Under the pieces are notes generated by a model. That model saw only the letters and a program-made list of their open reading frames with translations, was not told where the DNA came from and did no database searches. Shown here piece by piece: positions 11,903-24,000 of a stretch of 64,000 nucleotides of DNA (position 1 is the stretch's first letter; each line of letters opens with the position of its first letter). The translations under genes and the position numbers were made by a program. The DNA is taken from assembly GCF_030265065.1 (NCBI RefSeq), contig NC_080410.1, positions 41,049,398-41,113,397 on the forward strand, read 5' to 3'. The stretch comes from Corythoichthys intestinalis. Its lineage: Eukaryota; Chordata; Actinopteri; Syngnathiformes; Syngnathidae.

Positions 11903-12836
11903 CAGTGTTGTTAATAACGGCGTTACAATATAACGGCGTTACTAACGGCGTTATTTTTTTCAGTAGTGGGTAATCTAATTAATTACTTTTCTTATCTTGG
12001 CAATGCTGATACCGCTACTGAGGCGGGAAAGGCGTGCGTTACTATGCGTTACTAAGTTGGTTGAATAAAAAAAGTCTGAGAGAAACGGACTCACGGAGAC
12101 GAGAGAGCAGAGCAGGAGTGGGGAAGACCCTGTTGCAACCGCGATGCTAGGTGGCTCCAATAATACCTGACTGTAGCCATAGCCGACAAACTACGCCCAC
12201 ATGACACGGTAGATATCATATTATAGAACTAGATGCAATTGACAGACACAGCTGCATTGGCAACATGTTTTAAGGACTACACGCGTTAGTAAACAGCCGC
12301 CATCTTAAAGCAGTAGAAGGTTCTGATGTAGAGATCCTTCATAGCGAACCTAAGTAATTTTTTTTTTTTTAATCTAAAATGCTCCTAAATCGGCAAAATC
12401 TTAACTTAAATCTATCTTTAAATGATGAAACAGTTTTAAAATTTACACATGTTTAAAGTAGACAGAAGGGAACTAATGAAATAACGGGAGCAATTTTAAC
12501 AACTTTAACGGTTGATTCACAACTTTAAATGACTTCCACACATAGCAAAGGTTACTATCTAGTAATCGCAATACCCTTGTGTCTAGTTAAGTGGAGGGTA
12601 AAGAATTGGGCTAGGGCCAATGTCCCCCAAAGCCTTTAAACTTCACATTGCGTGACCTGTCTTTTATTTTATTTTTTTTTGTTTTTTTGAGAAAAAAAAA
12701 ATTACCACTAGTTATTTTTCCAAGTAACTAATTACTCTTACATTCAGGTAACTGAGTTACTAACGCAATTACTTTTTGGGAGAAGTAATTTGTAACTGTA
12801 ATTAATTACTTTTTTAAAGTAAAATTAACAACACTG
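11903..12836 (-). mobile_element. Nested hAT element, inverted copy
   Basis: This is the reverse-complement partner of 11001-11894. It begins CAGTGTTGTTAATAACGGCG and ends TTAACAACACTG, followed by GTTATAAG (12837-12844). Together the pair makes an imperfect palindrome of about 1.8 kb. Confidence 0.85.
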
Positions 12837-12844
12837 GTTATAAG

Positions 12845-13670
12845 TAGGGCTGTCAAACGATTAAAATTTTTAATCGAGTTAATTACAGCTTAAAAATTAA
12901 TTAATTGTAATTAATCGATTCAAACCATCGATAAAATATGCCATATTTTTCTGTAAATTATATATATATTCTGTAAAATAAATTGTTGGAATGGAAAGAT
13001 AAGACACAAGATGGATATATACATTCAACATGCGGTACATAAGGACTGTAGTGGGCATTTCACTCTACTGTCATTTAAATCTGTCTATGCTGTCCTCACT
13101 CCGAAGCGTCTACTTTTTCCAAAGCTAGACAGCTAGTGAACGACGTCATAATAATCAGACTTCTTCCTTTTTCATCTGATTTATTAATAAAATGGCCTCA
13201 AACCATTGTCCTCTTTAGACTGTTGTAAAACTACAGAAAAAAGTACACAAGCATTGCATTAGCAACAACGTTAGCTTAGCACGCTATACAGGTTCACTAA
13301 ACATAAACAAAAAGCGTCTCATACAAAAAAATATAACATTTCGCTTACTAACATAATATGTACATTCTTTACAACAACCATACTTACAGACAAATCTTGT
13401 CCAAGGATCATATAAGCACAACATTACAACATAGGCGTCAGCCCGAGACGTCGTGCAGCCATATTGAACTGGCAAGACAACAATAAACCATGTCGCAAAG
13501 CGACCACAAGGGTTCGCTGTTAGACAGCACAAAAATCCTTGCTGTAAAACTTACCAAAAGGCAGAATACTGTCTGAGCGGGACATGTGCGTTAATTGCGT
13601 CAAATATTTTAACGTGATTAATTTAAAAAATTAATTACCGCGCGTTAACGCAATAATTTTGACAGCCCTA
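12845..13670 (+). mobile_element. hAT MITE, TAGGGCTGTCAAACG family (copy 1)
   Basis: Terminal inverted repeats are TAGGGCTGTCAAACGATTAA and TAATTTTGACAGCCCTA. Flanks are exact GTTATAAG on both sides (12837-12844 and 13671-13678). Length is 826 bp with no transposase. A sister copy lies at 45595-46230. Confidence 0.92.
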
Positions 13671-13811
13671 GTTATAAGTGCAATCAGTTGATTGGAGTCA
13701 GGTGCTTCTTGTTTCCATTGAAACCTCATTGGTTAAAAGCTTTGTGCTGGATCAGTTGGAACAAAAACCAGGACCCACTGCGGCCCTCGAGGACCGGTTT
13801 GCCCACCCCTG

Positions 13812-14299
13812 ATATAAAGTATATGTGTGTGTATGCCTGTAATTGTCAACATGGGTAAACCTCAACCATGACAGACAGAATGTGGAAAAAAATGTATGTA
13901 GCTCATATCTTTGTTATTAAAAAACAACCAAAAAGTAAATGTTTACATTAACTTCAACTTTAATATACATCCTATGTTCTTAAGTGGTTAAAATTGAGAT
14001 TTGGTATTTGTGAGGCATGTGAGGAAATGAGGGAAAATAAAAATTAGGAGCTGGAGGTTTGGGTTATTGCTGTTTTTGTTAAAAAAAAAATACAATTTTG
14101 AATGAAAATCAGTGTTTGTATGTGTTATAGAAATAACTGTGCTAAAACAGTTTACTTTGCATTTCAGTAGTGTAAGAGGTTTGACACCCCCCCCCCCCCC
14201 CCCAAAAAAAAAAGAAAAAATATAAATAAATAAAATTTCTGGCTCCATGGCAACCTTCGCGTCGGGGAGTTCTGGCAAGAAATTCTAGCCACTTTCACC
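13812..14299. other. Intergenic with Tc1 terminus scrap and homopolymers
   Basis: About 13836-13890 repeats the inner part of a Tc1 terminal repeat (CTGTAATTGTCAACATGGGT). A poly-C run of about 17 followed by poly-A lies near 14187-14215. Nothing coding is seen. Confidence 0.5.
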
Positions 14300-14506
14300 C
14301 CTGTCTATAAGTAACATTTACTGACCACCACGATGTTTTTTTTATTCATTTCTTTTAGTGTTTCTGAATGCTACAGAGTTCCACTTTTGAACTAATTCAT
14401 CATTTTTTTCAAGCTTTTTATCTGAGCTTGTTCTAAATGATAAAATGACTGAGTGAGTGCTCGTCCGAGACTGGTGATTCCATACTTTTTGCTAGGGGTT
14501 GTATAA
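14300..14506 (+). mobile_element. Tc1 element 3' tail fragment
   Basis: This matches the right end of the Tc1 copy at 33905-34068: ACATTTACTGACCACCAC, then TTTATTCATTTCTTTTAG, ending CCATACTTTTTGCTAGGGGTTGTA. It is truncated at its left side. Confidence 0.75.
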
Positions 14507-14968
14507 ATTATCAGTCTTTGTTAGTTGTTTGTGAAGTTTTGTGCCTGTACACTACGTCCACTTACATCCTGTGCAACTTCTGGGGACTAAGCTCCCCCTG
14601 TTCTTAAAACCTAGTGACGCCGATGTCGTGAGTTAGCCAAATCTTCCCAAACCTACTTGTTCAACTCACTTCCTATGTTTGGTTCAATGGAGCTTTTGAG
14701 AGAAGTGAGAAGTTCTACTGCCCCCTGGTGTTAAAGACATCAACACTCCTATTACTCATGCAATGTGTTTAGAGTACTTTAGGCCTTCACAGACGAAGAA
14801 AAAGTCTTGCACTTCCCATGTCATGTAATAAAAGCAAGGACATGGGAAACAACGGGAGGTCTGCAGGTGGCTGATAATGATAATATGAGAAGATGTTTAG
14901 TTAGGAAGTGGCCTTGTGAGAGGAGAAATAGGAAAACACCCCAGAGTCCATTAGTTGTCGTTGGCAGC
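14507..14968. other. 5' flank of hsd17b1
   Basis: The sequence upstream of the hsd17b1 start codon includes its 5' untranslated region. A frame is open through 14807-14968 but joins the start with sequence unlike any HSD17B1. I see no convincing TATA or initiator element. Confidence 0.4.
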
Positions 14969-15065
14969 ATGGACAAGAAGGTGGTATTGATCACAGGCTG
15001 CTCCTCCGGAATTGGCCTCAGTTTGGCGGTTCGTTTAGCTTCGGACCCGGAACAACTGTTCAAAG
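14969..15065 (+). CDS. hsd17b1: hsd17b1 exon 1 (coding part)
   Basis: It encodes 32 residues, [16 protein letters not shown] onward, and ends in phase 1 before GTGATC. The Met is chosen because family proteins start a few residues before [12 protein letters not shown]. The first beta strand and the glycine-rich NADP(H) loop are here. Confidence 0.93.
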
Positions 15066-18000
15066 GTGATCACAGTTTTTCTTTGAAAAAAATCTAGGGA
15101 CAGAAAAGTAATCTAAAGGTTAGCGTGTCTGCAGCACAGTTCTGAGGCTTAGGTTGGACTCTCTGATTCTGGTTCCCTGCCAATTAATTCTCCTTTTTTT
15201 GTGTTTTTTAAGTTTACGCCACCATGCGGAACCTGGCCAAGAAAGAGCGTCTTCTGGAGAGCGTCAAAGGCCTACACAAGGACACGCTGGATATTCTGCA
15301 GATGGATGTCACAGATTGCCAGTCCATCCTTGAAGCCCGGGATAAGGTTGCTGAGAAGCGTGTGGACATTCTAGGTACGGTTTCGATATTTTTTACACTA
15401 ATAGGGACCTTCGACGAGTCGACAAAATTGGAACGTGATGCTAAATTTCTGAGGAATTTCTTAATATTAACAAAGGCTTGTGTTTAACAACATGCGTCTG
15501 TGATGATGACAATTGGTCTATATTTTTGTGAGTCCACTTCATGTGGCTGCTGAGCCATACTGCAATCCACACTGCTTGTCACAGGCAGAGCAGGTGAAGA
15601 CATTGACTGGGGGTAGGCAGTGGTGGACTTGGCAATTTTGGGGCCGAAGGCGGACATATCCAGGAGCCCTCTTCATGGGTCAGGGGTTAAAAAGGTGAGA
15701 AGGGTGTGGAGGAAATATGTTCCGGTACACCAGAGCTGTCCTAAACGACAAATCTTCTCCTGATTAGTCAGCCGACTAGTTTTACGATTAGTCGACTAAT
15801 CTAAATTTTTTTTTTTTTTACTAATTGAGCAATGACATTTTTGTTGACGCTTAGTAATTCACAAAACCATTTTGGAACACTTACATTCTTTATTAAAGTA
15901 CAAATAATCATGTAAATAACAATAATTAATCACAAATAAATAGGGTTGTTCCGATCATGTTTTTTTGCTCCCGATCCGATCCCGATCGTTTTAGTTTGAG
16001 TATCTGCCGATTCCGATATTTCCCGATCCGATTGCTTTTTTTTTTTGCTCCCGATTCAATTCCAATCTTTCCTAAAAATTTTTCCCGATCATATACATTT
16101 TGGCAATGCATTAAGAAAAAAATGAATAAAACTCGGACGAATATATACATTCAACATACAGTACATAAGTACAGTATTTGTTTATTATGACAATAAATCC
16201 TCAAAATGGCATTTACATTATTAACATTCTTTCTGTGAGAGGGATCCACGGATAGAAAGACTTGTAATTCTTAAAGGACAAATGTGACTTTATATATTGT
16301 GACTAAATATTGCCATCTAGTGTATTTGTTGAGCTTTCAGTAAATGATACTGCAGCCATTTAACTTCTGCCCAAATGCATGATGGGAAGTGCAACCATGA
16401 CTGTGCGTAGGGGCACCAATTGATATATCTTCTCTGTGTTGGGAAAGAACATAGGGTGTTAAGAAAATGATCAACTACTACCTTTCTTTCCCACATTGCC
16501 TCCCACGTCATTTTTAATTGCTGAGAGAGGTATTGTAAGGCTTTAGCCACATAAAAAATGGCTCCAAAGGCTGTCAAATTTCTCATTATACGCTGCCTGT
16601 TAGCGCTATCTATAGGTAAAACGGCGTCTTTATAGATTGAACGTGACAATGCATGAGTGGGTCGTGCAGCGCAGGCGTTAATTATTTAACGTGATTAAAA
16701 AAAAAAAAAATTACCGCCGTTAACGCAATAAATTTGATAGCCCTACTTTAAGCTAAAACTACTCTGGATGAGTGTAAGACATTTTGTCTGTAACTTTAAA
16801 TACAATTAGAAAACGATTTAAATAAAAAAATATATATATTAAAAAAAGGCATGTCCGATATTTTTTTGCCGATTCCGGTACTTTGAAAATGGACCTGATC
16901 GATCGGCATCTCGATCGATCGGGACATCTTTAGGAATAAACAATGAGGTTAAATGCTGATAGCATGTACTAGTGCAAAAGAATGGAAAGTAAACAGATTC
17001 AGAAAATTGACTTTGCCTTACCAACATTATTTAAAACAATTCTTTAAAAAAATTCTAGCATTATTATTATAGTATACTACTATATGTAATAGTAGTAAAA
17101 TAATTATAATAATTATTCATTGCCAATCATATTTGTCATAAATAATGTAATTTGAAAGCTATTCTTAGTGTAGAATCTGTATTCTGTAGTATTTACTCAA
17201 CATATTATAATATTAATTCTGAATTATGTGGGATTAACTCCAGAAATCGTTATTTATATGACGAACATGATGTGCTTTTATTTTGAAATGTTCACCGGAG
17301 GTACGTTCGCTAAACCGCTAACCGAAAGCTTTACACTCCGTAAAAAAACTTTCTTCGTCATTGCTTGTGGTGTCACTAATAGATTTAATTTTTAGCAAAT
17401 GCTGTTAACCAGCTGTTGAGTGTTATTGTATGACTGATTGGAACTGTACTGCAATGTTTCGCCACAGGGTGTGCTGTCGTGTATTTTATGTTCGGTGTGA
17501 AGAAGAAGAAGAAAGTTAAAAGAGGCATCAGCGGCCTCCGGCCTATTCTCAACTTCTCCCTCACTGCACTTCTCATGGAGAGCACGTGTTCGAAATAAAC
17601 GATAGCCGACGTGCAAAGTAGCAAGTGAGCTGTAAAAATAGCGAGCTTAGTGGGGTGAAAAACGCAGGAGAGCTAAGTGAAGCTAACGAACAGCTAAGCG
17701 ATGCTAAACGGAGCTAGGCGAAGCTAAACGGCGCTAAATGAAGCTAAGCGACTGATACTCAGTCCGTCGTCGTGGAACAGTCCATTGTAGTGCGTGTTTG
17801 TGTGGGGGAGATAATATAAATGCAGCATTCAAATGGCTTTCTTTTTTGTTTTGTTATTTGTTTGTTGGGTATGCTGACATAATTATACATGACGAATAGT
17901 TGGGGTTGCTGCTGGCTCCGGTGGCCCAAGCCCTTGCTTGTTGGGGGCACGGGCAGCTGGTTGGGGGCCCCCTACTGGTTGGGGGTCTAGGGCGGTCACC

Positions 18001-21000
18001 TACTTCACCTGAATAGAAGATCCGCCCATGGGGGCAGGTGTAGCACTGGCCTCATGTCTCTTGACGTTTCCATGTCCATGGCCGCGGCCCTCCGGCGTCA
18101 ACAGTACTACCGGTGTTCTGCCAAAATAACCTACATCGGCGAAACGTCGAATTTGACACCTAAAGTACTACCGTGCGCTCTAAACTTGTTTTGTTTAGAT
18201 GCATACAGGAATAAGGTACTAAAAAAATGCCTGCAGAAAATACTTAAATGTAGTTAAATCAAATAAGGACGGTTTAAACACGCTACGTGACTAATGTGGT
18301 CAACTGCTTCAAAGCTAACACAAAAAAACAATGGGTAAAAGTATGAGAGGGTAATACATGCAAAAAGTATCTTTGATGCTGTGAAAAGATTCTAAATAAC
18401 TAAATAAAAACAATAGTGAGTAATCGCCGCCTCTAACCGATGTGCGCATGCGTGTGAATGCATGCGCAAGCGCCCTGAGCATTGTGTAGACGTTTTGCCG
18501 CGTGGTAAGGAATGGCCGAACACCGGTAGCTAGGATCGGGCCGGAAGTCACTCGTGTAAAAATACGGTGGATCCGGTTGATTCTAATATGCAATCGTAAC
18601 CTACTTTTTGAGTCCATCAGATCTCTTGAGTGGTACATCGGGGCACAGTTGACTTGTCTTTGTTGATTTACTGCTGTCTTCTCGAGAGGAGTCTGGCTGC
18701 AGCCCGCCTCTCTCAGTACCCTGCGCCGCTCTTCTCAGTACCCATCCCGCAGACAGGAAATGATGCAATACCGCCGCTCTCAGTCCCCTCAGACCGGAAT
18801 TCTCGTCAACCCTTGCGACGAAAACAAGTTACGTTATTTCACCTCTCGCGAAGAAAACACGGTAAGTGGCCGCACTGAAAAAAAGTTTTTAAAAGCGTAT
18901 GCATGTTTAAAAATGTTAAATAGTTAAACAACACTTGCGGTGAAAATATGAAGTGTTTATTCTGAGTTGAAAAGACCGTACTTATATCTAGTATTCTTAA
19001 TGTAATTTAAATAATGTATTCCTTTACTAACTGCATGTGGCTTTGCTCTACTTATATTGTTTAATACGTACTGATGAATTCAGCAGCGAATTGGCTAATG
19101 CTGCTAATGCTTTTTACATTTTTTTTTTCACAATGAACAGTCTTCTTTGTGTAGTTTTCATTATATTGCACTCTTATTTTTCATTATGTACATGCCTGCA
19201 ATTCGCAGCTCGCTGTTTTTGTTGTTGTATGGTGTTGTTGTTTTGCCTTCATTTGTTTTGTCTGGTCCTTTGTCGTTTGAATGTTGTCACATGATCCAAA
19301 TAGGACAAGGTTGTAATTTTTTCTTGATATTGTTACTCTGCTTAGCTATATATTTTTTCATTATTTTGTTTTTTTTTACTAGCTCCAAGATCACCACCCC
19401 ACTGGGAAGAAACTAAATCACGACCCCCAAATGGTAGTCTTCCCATGCAGATACAGGGATGTCACACAGATCCAAATGGAAGTAAGTAGCATAAGTAGTA
19501 ATGTACTTTAGATTTTGGACTGTGCTTCACACTTTTTTTTTGATAGACATCGAACACAGTAAAACCCACGTGGCAGACAGGACCAATGGTGACAATATAA
19601 GACCATGCCGAGCTTCATGGACGGTTCAAACTCATCCTGCCCAGGAACGGCTGGTATGTTTTTATGTCTGAGACAAATGTTGTGCTCAGTGGAAATCTGG
19701 ATAGGCTTATTATTCCTTATATTAGTTAACAATTGGACATAATTGATTATTTACTCTTTGTTTATTTAACCAATCAACATTCTCATTAGCTTATGCAAAT
19801 CTTGAATATAAAGAGGCCAGAAATGGTGTTGATTGTCTAAAAAAAGAAAGTTTGATTGACACGTGCTGACTTTTGGAACGTTGGCCTGAACAATGAAATG
19901 GAATCAACTGTGAATTTTGAGGATTTAGTTTCTCTAAAGAACATAATGTCACTTGTACAATTAAGTAAAATGTAACTTTTTGTGTTTGTTTTTTGCAGAT
20001 ATGAAATGCATATTTATAACTTGTCTAACAAGTAGCTCATTCAAAGGTATAAAAAAGTATTTTTTGGCGTGTGTAGGGTATTTTAACTATGTAGCCTACA
20101 GAATGCTTGTATGGGCTCATGTAGGTGTCTGCGTACGTTTGTATTTATATAACATATGTCCGTGTGTATAGATTATGTATTTTTCAGGGAAGGACCATAT
20201 TTGTGGCTGACCCCTATGTTGTTGCAACATGGTGAAAGCCTACAGGATGTGACCCACACATGCATTTGCCTGTAAGGCTGATTAGTAACAACTACAACTT
20301 GGAGCATTGGTTCATTTTCAAAGAACAGTCAAATCATAACAAATTAAATGACCCAAATTCCAATTATTTGTGGGAAGAAAAACAGATCCAATCATGAGAT
20401 CAGGGAACTATTGTTATCTCTAATGAAATTCAGTATCCATTCATATTGGCATGGCGTTTCCATGATGATCCAGAATAGCCTTGTTTGGTTTTGAAGGTAT
20501 GTTCCAGTCGATCCTTTTATGTTGCCCCTTCAATTAAAGCAGAATTGCACTCCAGATGATTCATCCAATCATTTGAAGCAAAATTCTAAAATTGCGAATG
20601 TTTTGTTTCAAGGACGTTGGCCCGGTCTCAACATTGGTAGGGACGAATATAATGCAAATAAGGTTGCTGAAAAGTTGGTGGGGACAACTTTAGCATCCTG
20701 AAAAGTTGGTCGTGTTATGTCCCTACCGTCCCTATGCAAACCTACGCCCTTGTTTTGTTTGCATGAATCATTTAAACCTGACTGGTTGGTGTTCTTATGC
20801 ATGGAAACACGTTTGTAATTGTTAAACTACTGTATTTAATATGAACCTATATTTTCAATTGCAGAAAACGTTGACAGTCAATCAACAGGGGGACATGGAA
20901 AGAGAGGATTGGAAGTGAAATAGAGGTATTTGTAAAAGTGTGTATATTCATTGATTCAAAACTTGAAGGAAGTGACTCGGTTAAATTCTTACGTTAGGGT

Positions 21001-24000
21001 TTTCCGGGACAGCCATAGGGGAAGGACTGTGGCATCTTCATGTTGATGGTAGGTGAGTTTAACTGTCCAATTTTGTCCTCTGTGATATTTGTATTCATTT
21101 ATCCATTTGTAGTATGCTCTTTGCACTGTTCTGGATGCTCTCTTTGAGTTTAACCATTGTAAAATGAAGTTCACCGAATCATTCAAATTGGGCTACAAAA
21201 TATCCTTGTCGTTATTCTTTATTTACACTTGTTTTTAATTTTTGTTAGACTGATATGCCAACTCTGAGGAAGTGGTGGTGTATATTGCTAGCGGACAATT
21301 TCAAACTTGGGTGCATGGTAAGTCTTTGAAACTGTTGATATGGCATTCATAGGAAAGTAGGTGCACAGCACCTTAATTCTTTGTTGGAAAATGTGGAATA
21401 CTTATTTTTGTATTTTTTCAACTTATGTGAGCCACAGGAAAGAGTTTGCCCATTGGACAGATGAGGCAAAAGCATTACTGCAGGGTGAAGTGCCACCAGT
21501 CTATCAGTTACAGAAGAGAAATTTGAATATAATTGGTGAGGTCAGCTTTTAAAGACTTTTTAGTGTCCATTACTCTGACGCACTTTTGAACATGCCCCCC
21601 TTTATTCACTGATTTATTTTTAGGAAGAGGTGCAACCACAGCTCCTTCAAGTTAGTGGTGGCCCACTCCAAAAAGATATGGCGGGAAAAAATGGTAAGAT
21701 TGTTTATATACCTAGTTTAATGCAATGCCTGAAAAGAAAAATCAAGTATAAAATTAACAAAGCATCATTTTTATTTTACTTATGTAATATTCAAATAGCT
21801 CTTTTCTTTCTCTTTTCCAATGAACAGTTTTGGTAAAAGGATTGTGCAAGACAGCACAAAAGCCTCGGACAGGGCTAGGGGGAAAAAAAAAATCAATGCA
21901 GTAGGAGTTCCCAAGCATCCTGCAGATGGAAGAGGATGAGCACGAACTACAATGTCTTGGAGCCATTCAAGTTCTGTTTCAACCATCTGGAAGATGGATT
22001 TACCTTTTTTGAGGAGATTGTTGACTAAAGAAAAGATCTATTCTCTCAATAATAATAAAAAATAATAAAACTAAAAAAATAAAGTTTACCACATCAGAAC
22101 TGGTTGTATTGAGTTCATTTTTCTACACTTATAAATTAGTTGTTTTTTTTTCTTTTATCCCAGATGTTAGTTGTAGGTAGTTTTAATTACCTGTGATGAA
22201 GGCGGGAGTGCTTGCCGAAAAATGTCAGGTAATTAAAACAACCTACAACTATTGTCTGGGATAAAAGAAAAAAACAACTAACACATGACAACTTTTGTCA
22301 TTTCTGTTTGAAATAAAGGTGCCTTTCCTGGAGCAGAAAGTTTAATATAGTTTCTGAATTAGTTAATTAGAATCTTCACCCACATGAATGAATTTAAGTA
22401 GCAAAATGAAAGACAAAATTGGTTTGGTTGCAACATTGAGAGAATATTACGTTTTAGATACATTAAATTGTAATGAAGCTATATTAATGTGTTCGTTCAT
22501 AAAAATGTAAGGATGACAGCAATTTTGTAATGATTCTCAATTGGAGTATATTTTACAATTGACAAACTAAAGTACACACTGTGATAGGTCACAGGCGATC
22601 TTTCAGTCACTAATTAAACCTTTATTGCAGTAGTGTGTATTTTAATTTTGATGTACTGTAACCGTGTTTTTCATTTTGGTAAAATCAGCAGGCTTTAACA
22701 AACTGACCGCGCTTAAAGAGTTAATCTCCCGATTACACCAAATCAATTTAAGGAGCATGTAAATAAATTATTATTTAAACAATAATGAGTGATGCTGAAA
22801 CCGAAAATAAAAGACGTGCGAAAAGAAAAGTAAACTAGTATTTACGTTCGAATGGACGCTAACTATTACGATAAAACCGGAAGCTCGGAGCTCGAGCGCT
22901 GCTTCATGTTGTCATTTCCGGTCTGAGAGCTGCGATATTGCGTCACTTCCTGTCTGCGGGATGGGTACTGAGACGAGCGGCGCAGGGTACTGAGAGAGGC
23001 GGGCTGCAGCCAGACTCTCTTGGTCTTCTCTGCTATAATAATAACCAACACGGCCCCGAGTTCAATACAAAACCCTCCTACCACAACAAAACAATTAGGA
23101 ACTAATATTCACATAGGTACTAAAGTTATACAACATAAAATATACAATATAAATGAATACTGCATCACATTTGTAAAATATTAACACATAATAAAATAAA
23201 TAATTGCCCATTTAAATAAAATAAATTGAAATGAGCTAAAAAACCTGTAATGAAATAATAATACACACATCCTGCTTACACAATTAAATTTATTAATTTC
23301 TGTGTGGCGCTTTAACTTGAGAAAATCCACCAATAAAGCTTTTGAAAACTTCATAAGAGAAAAAAATGTTTCATTTAGGCATTACATTCGTAAAATACAT
23401 GTTAAAATCTTTGTCATTGGGATTGCTTTTCTCTTTAGCACAGGACTTCTTTTCTCTTCTTTCTTTCAGAAAGAAAGCTGACCAATACGCGGGGTCTGAA
23501 AGGCAAATTGTTGTTGGATTATCTATAAATACCCTCTACTTTTTGAGCAGAATTCTAGCTTTGTATAGGCTAATGTTCCTATTGTTGAAAGCACAAAAGG
23601 GTGTAATAAACAACTAGCACATTTATATTTTGCATTTTGTTTTCTTACTGTGTCGAAAATGAACCGAACCGTGACCTCAAAACCGAGGTACAGTGGGGCA
23701 AATAAGTATTTAGTCAACCACTAATTGTGCAAGTTCTCCCGCTTGAAAATATTAGAGATGCCTGTAATTGTCAACATGGGTAAACCTCAACCATGAGAGA
23801 CAGAATGTGGAAAAAAAAAAAAAAGAAAATCACATTGTTTGATTTTTAAAGAATTTATTTGCAAATCATGGAGGAAAATAAATATATGGTCAATACCAAA
23901 AGTTCATCTCAATACTTTGTTATGCACCCTTTGTTGGCAATAACGGAGCCCAAACGTTTTCTGTAACTCTTCACAAGCTTTTCACACACTGTTGCTGGTA

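Larger units (their letters stand above)
10901..13811 (+). mobile_element. Outer hAT MITE containing three nested insertions
   Basis: The outer ends are CAGTGGTGGGCAAAC and GTTTGCCCACCCCTG, a terminal inverted repeat pair. Near-identical 8-bp flanks are ATATAGAG (10893-10900) and ATATAAAG (13812-13819). Only about 240 bp belongs to the outer MITE (10901-11000 and 13671-13811). The rest is the inverted pair 11001-12836 plus the MITE at 12845-13670. Confidence 0.85.
18630..22085 (+). other. Unidentified multi-exon transcription-unit-like segment in intron 2
   Basis: A CpG-rich open frame ending at 18861 before GTAAGT is followed by segments with good splice signals at 19383-19481 and 19547-19653. 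Those three join in phase (one leftover base plus two, then one plus two) and give an open frame of roughly 145 codons from 18630. Further segments bounded by AG and GT are 19999-20046, 20188-20231, 20865-20925, 21249-21317, 21438-21535, 21624-21693 and from 21828, followed by AATAAA-type signals near 22045-22085. I recognise no protein family, and the frame closes in the fourth segment. It may be a transposon-borne gene, a non-coding RNA or a decayed gene. Confidence 0.35.
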
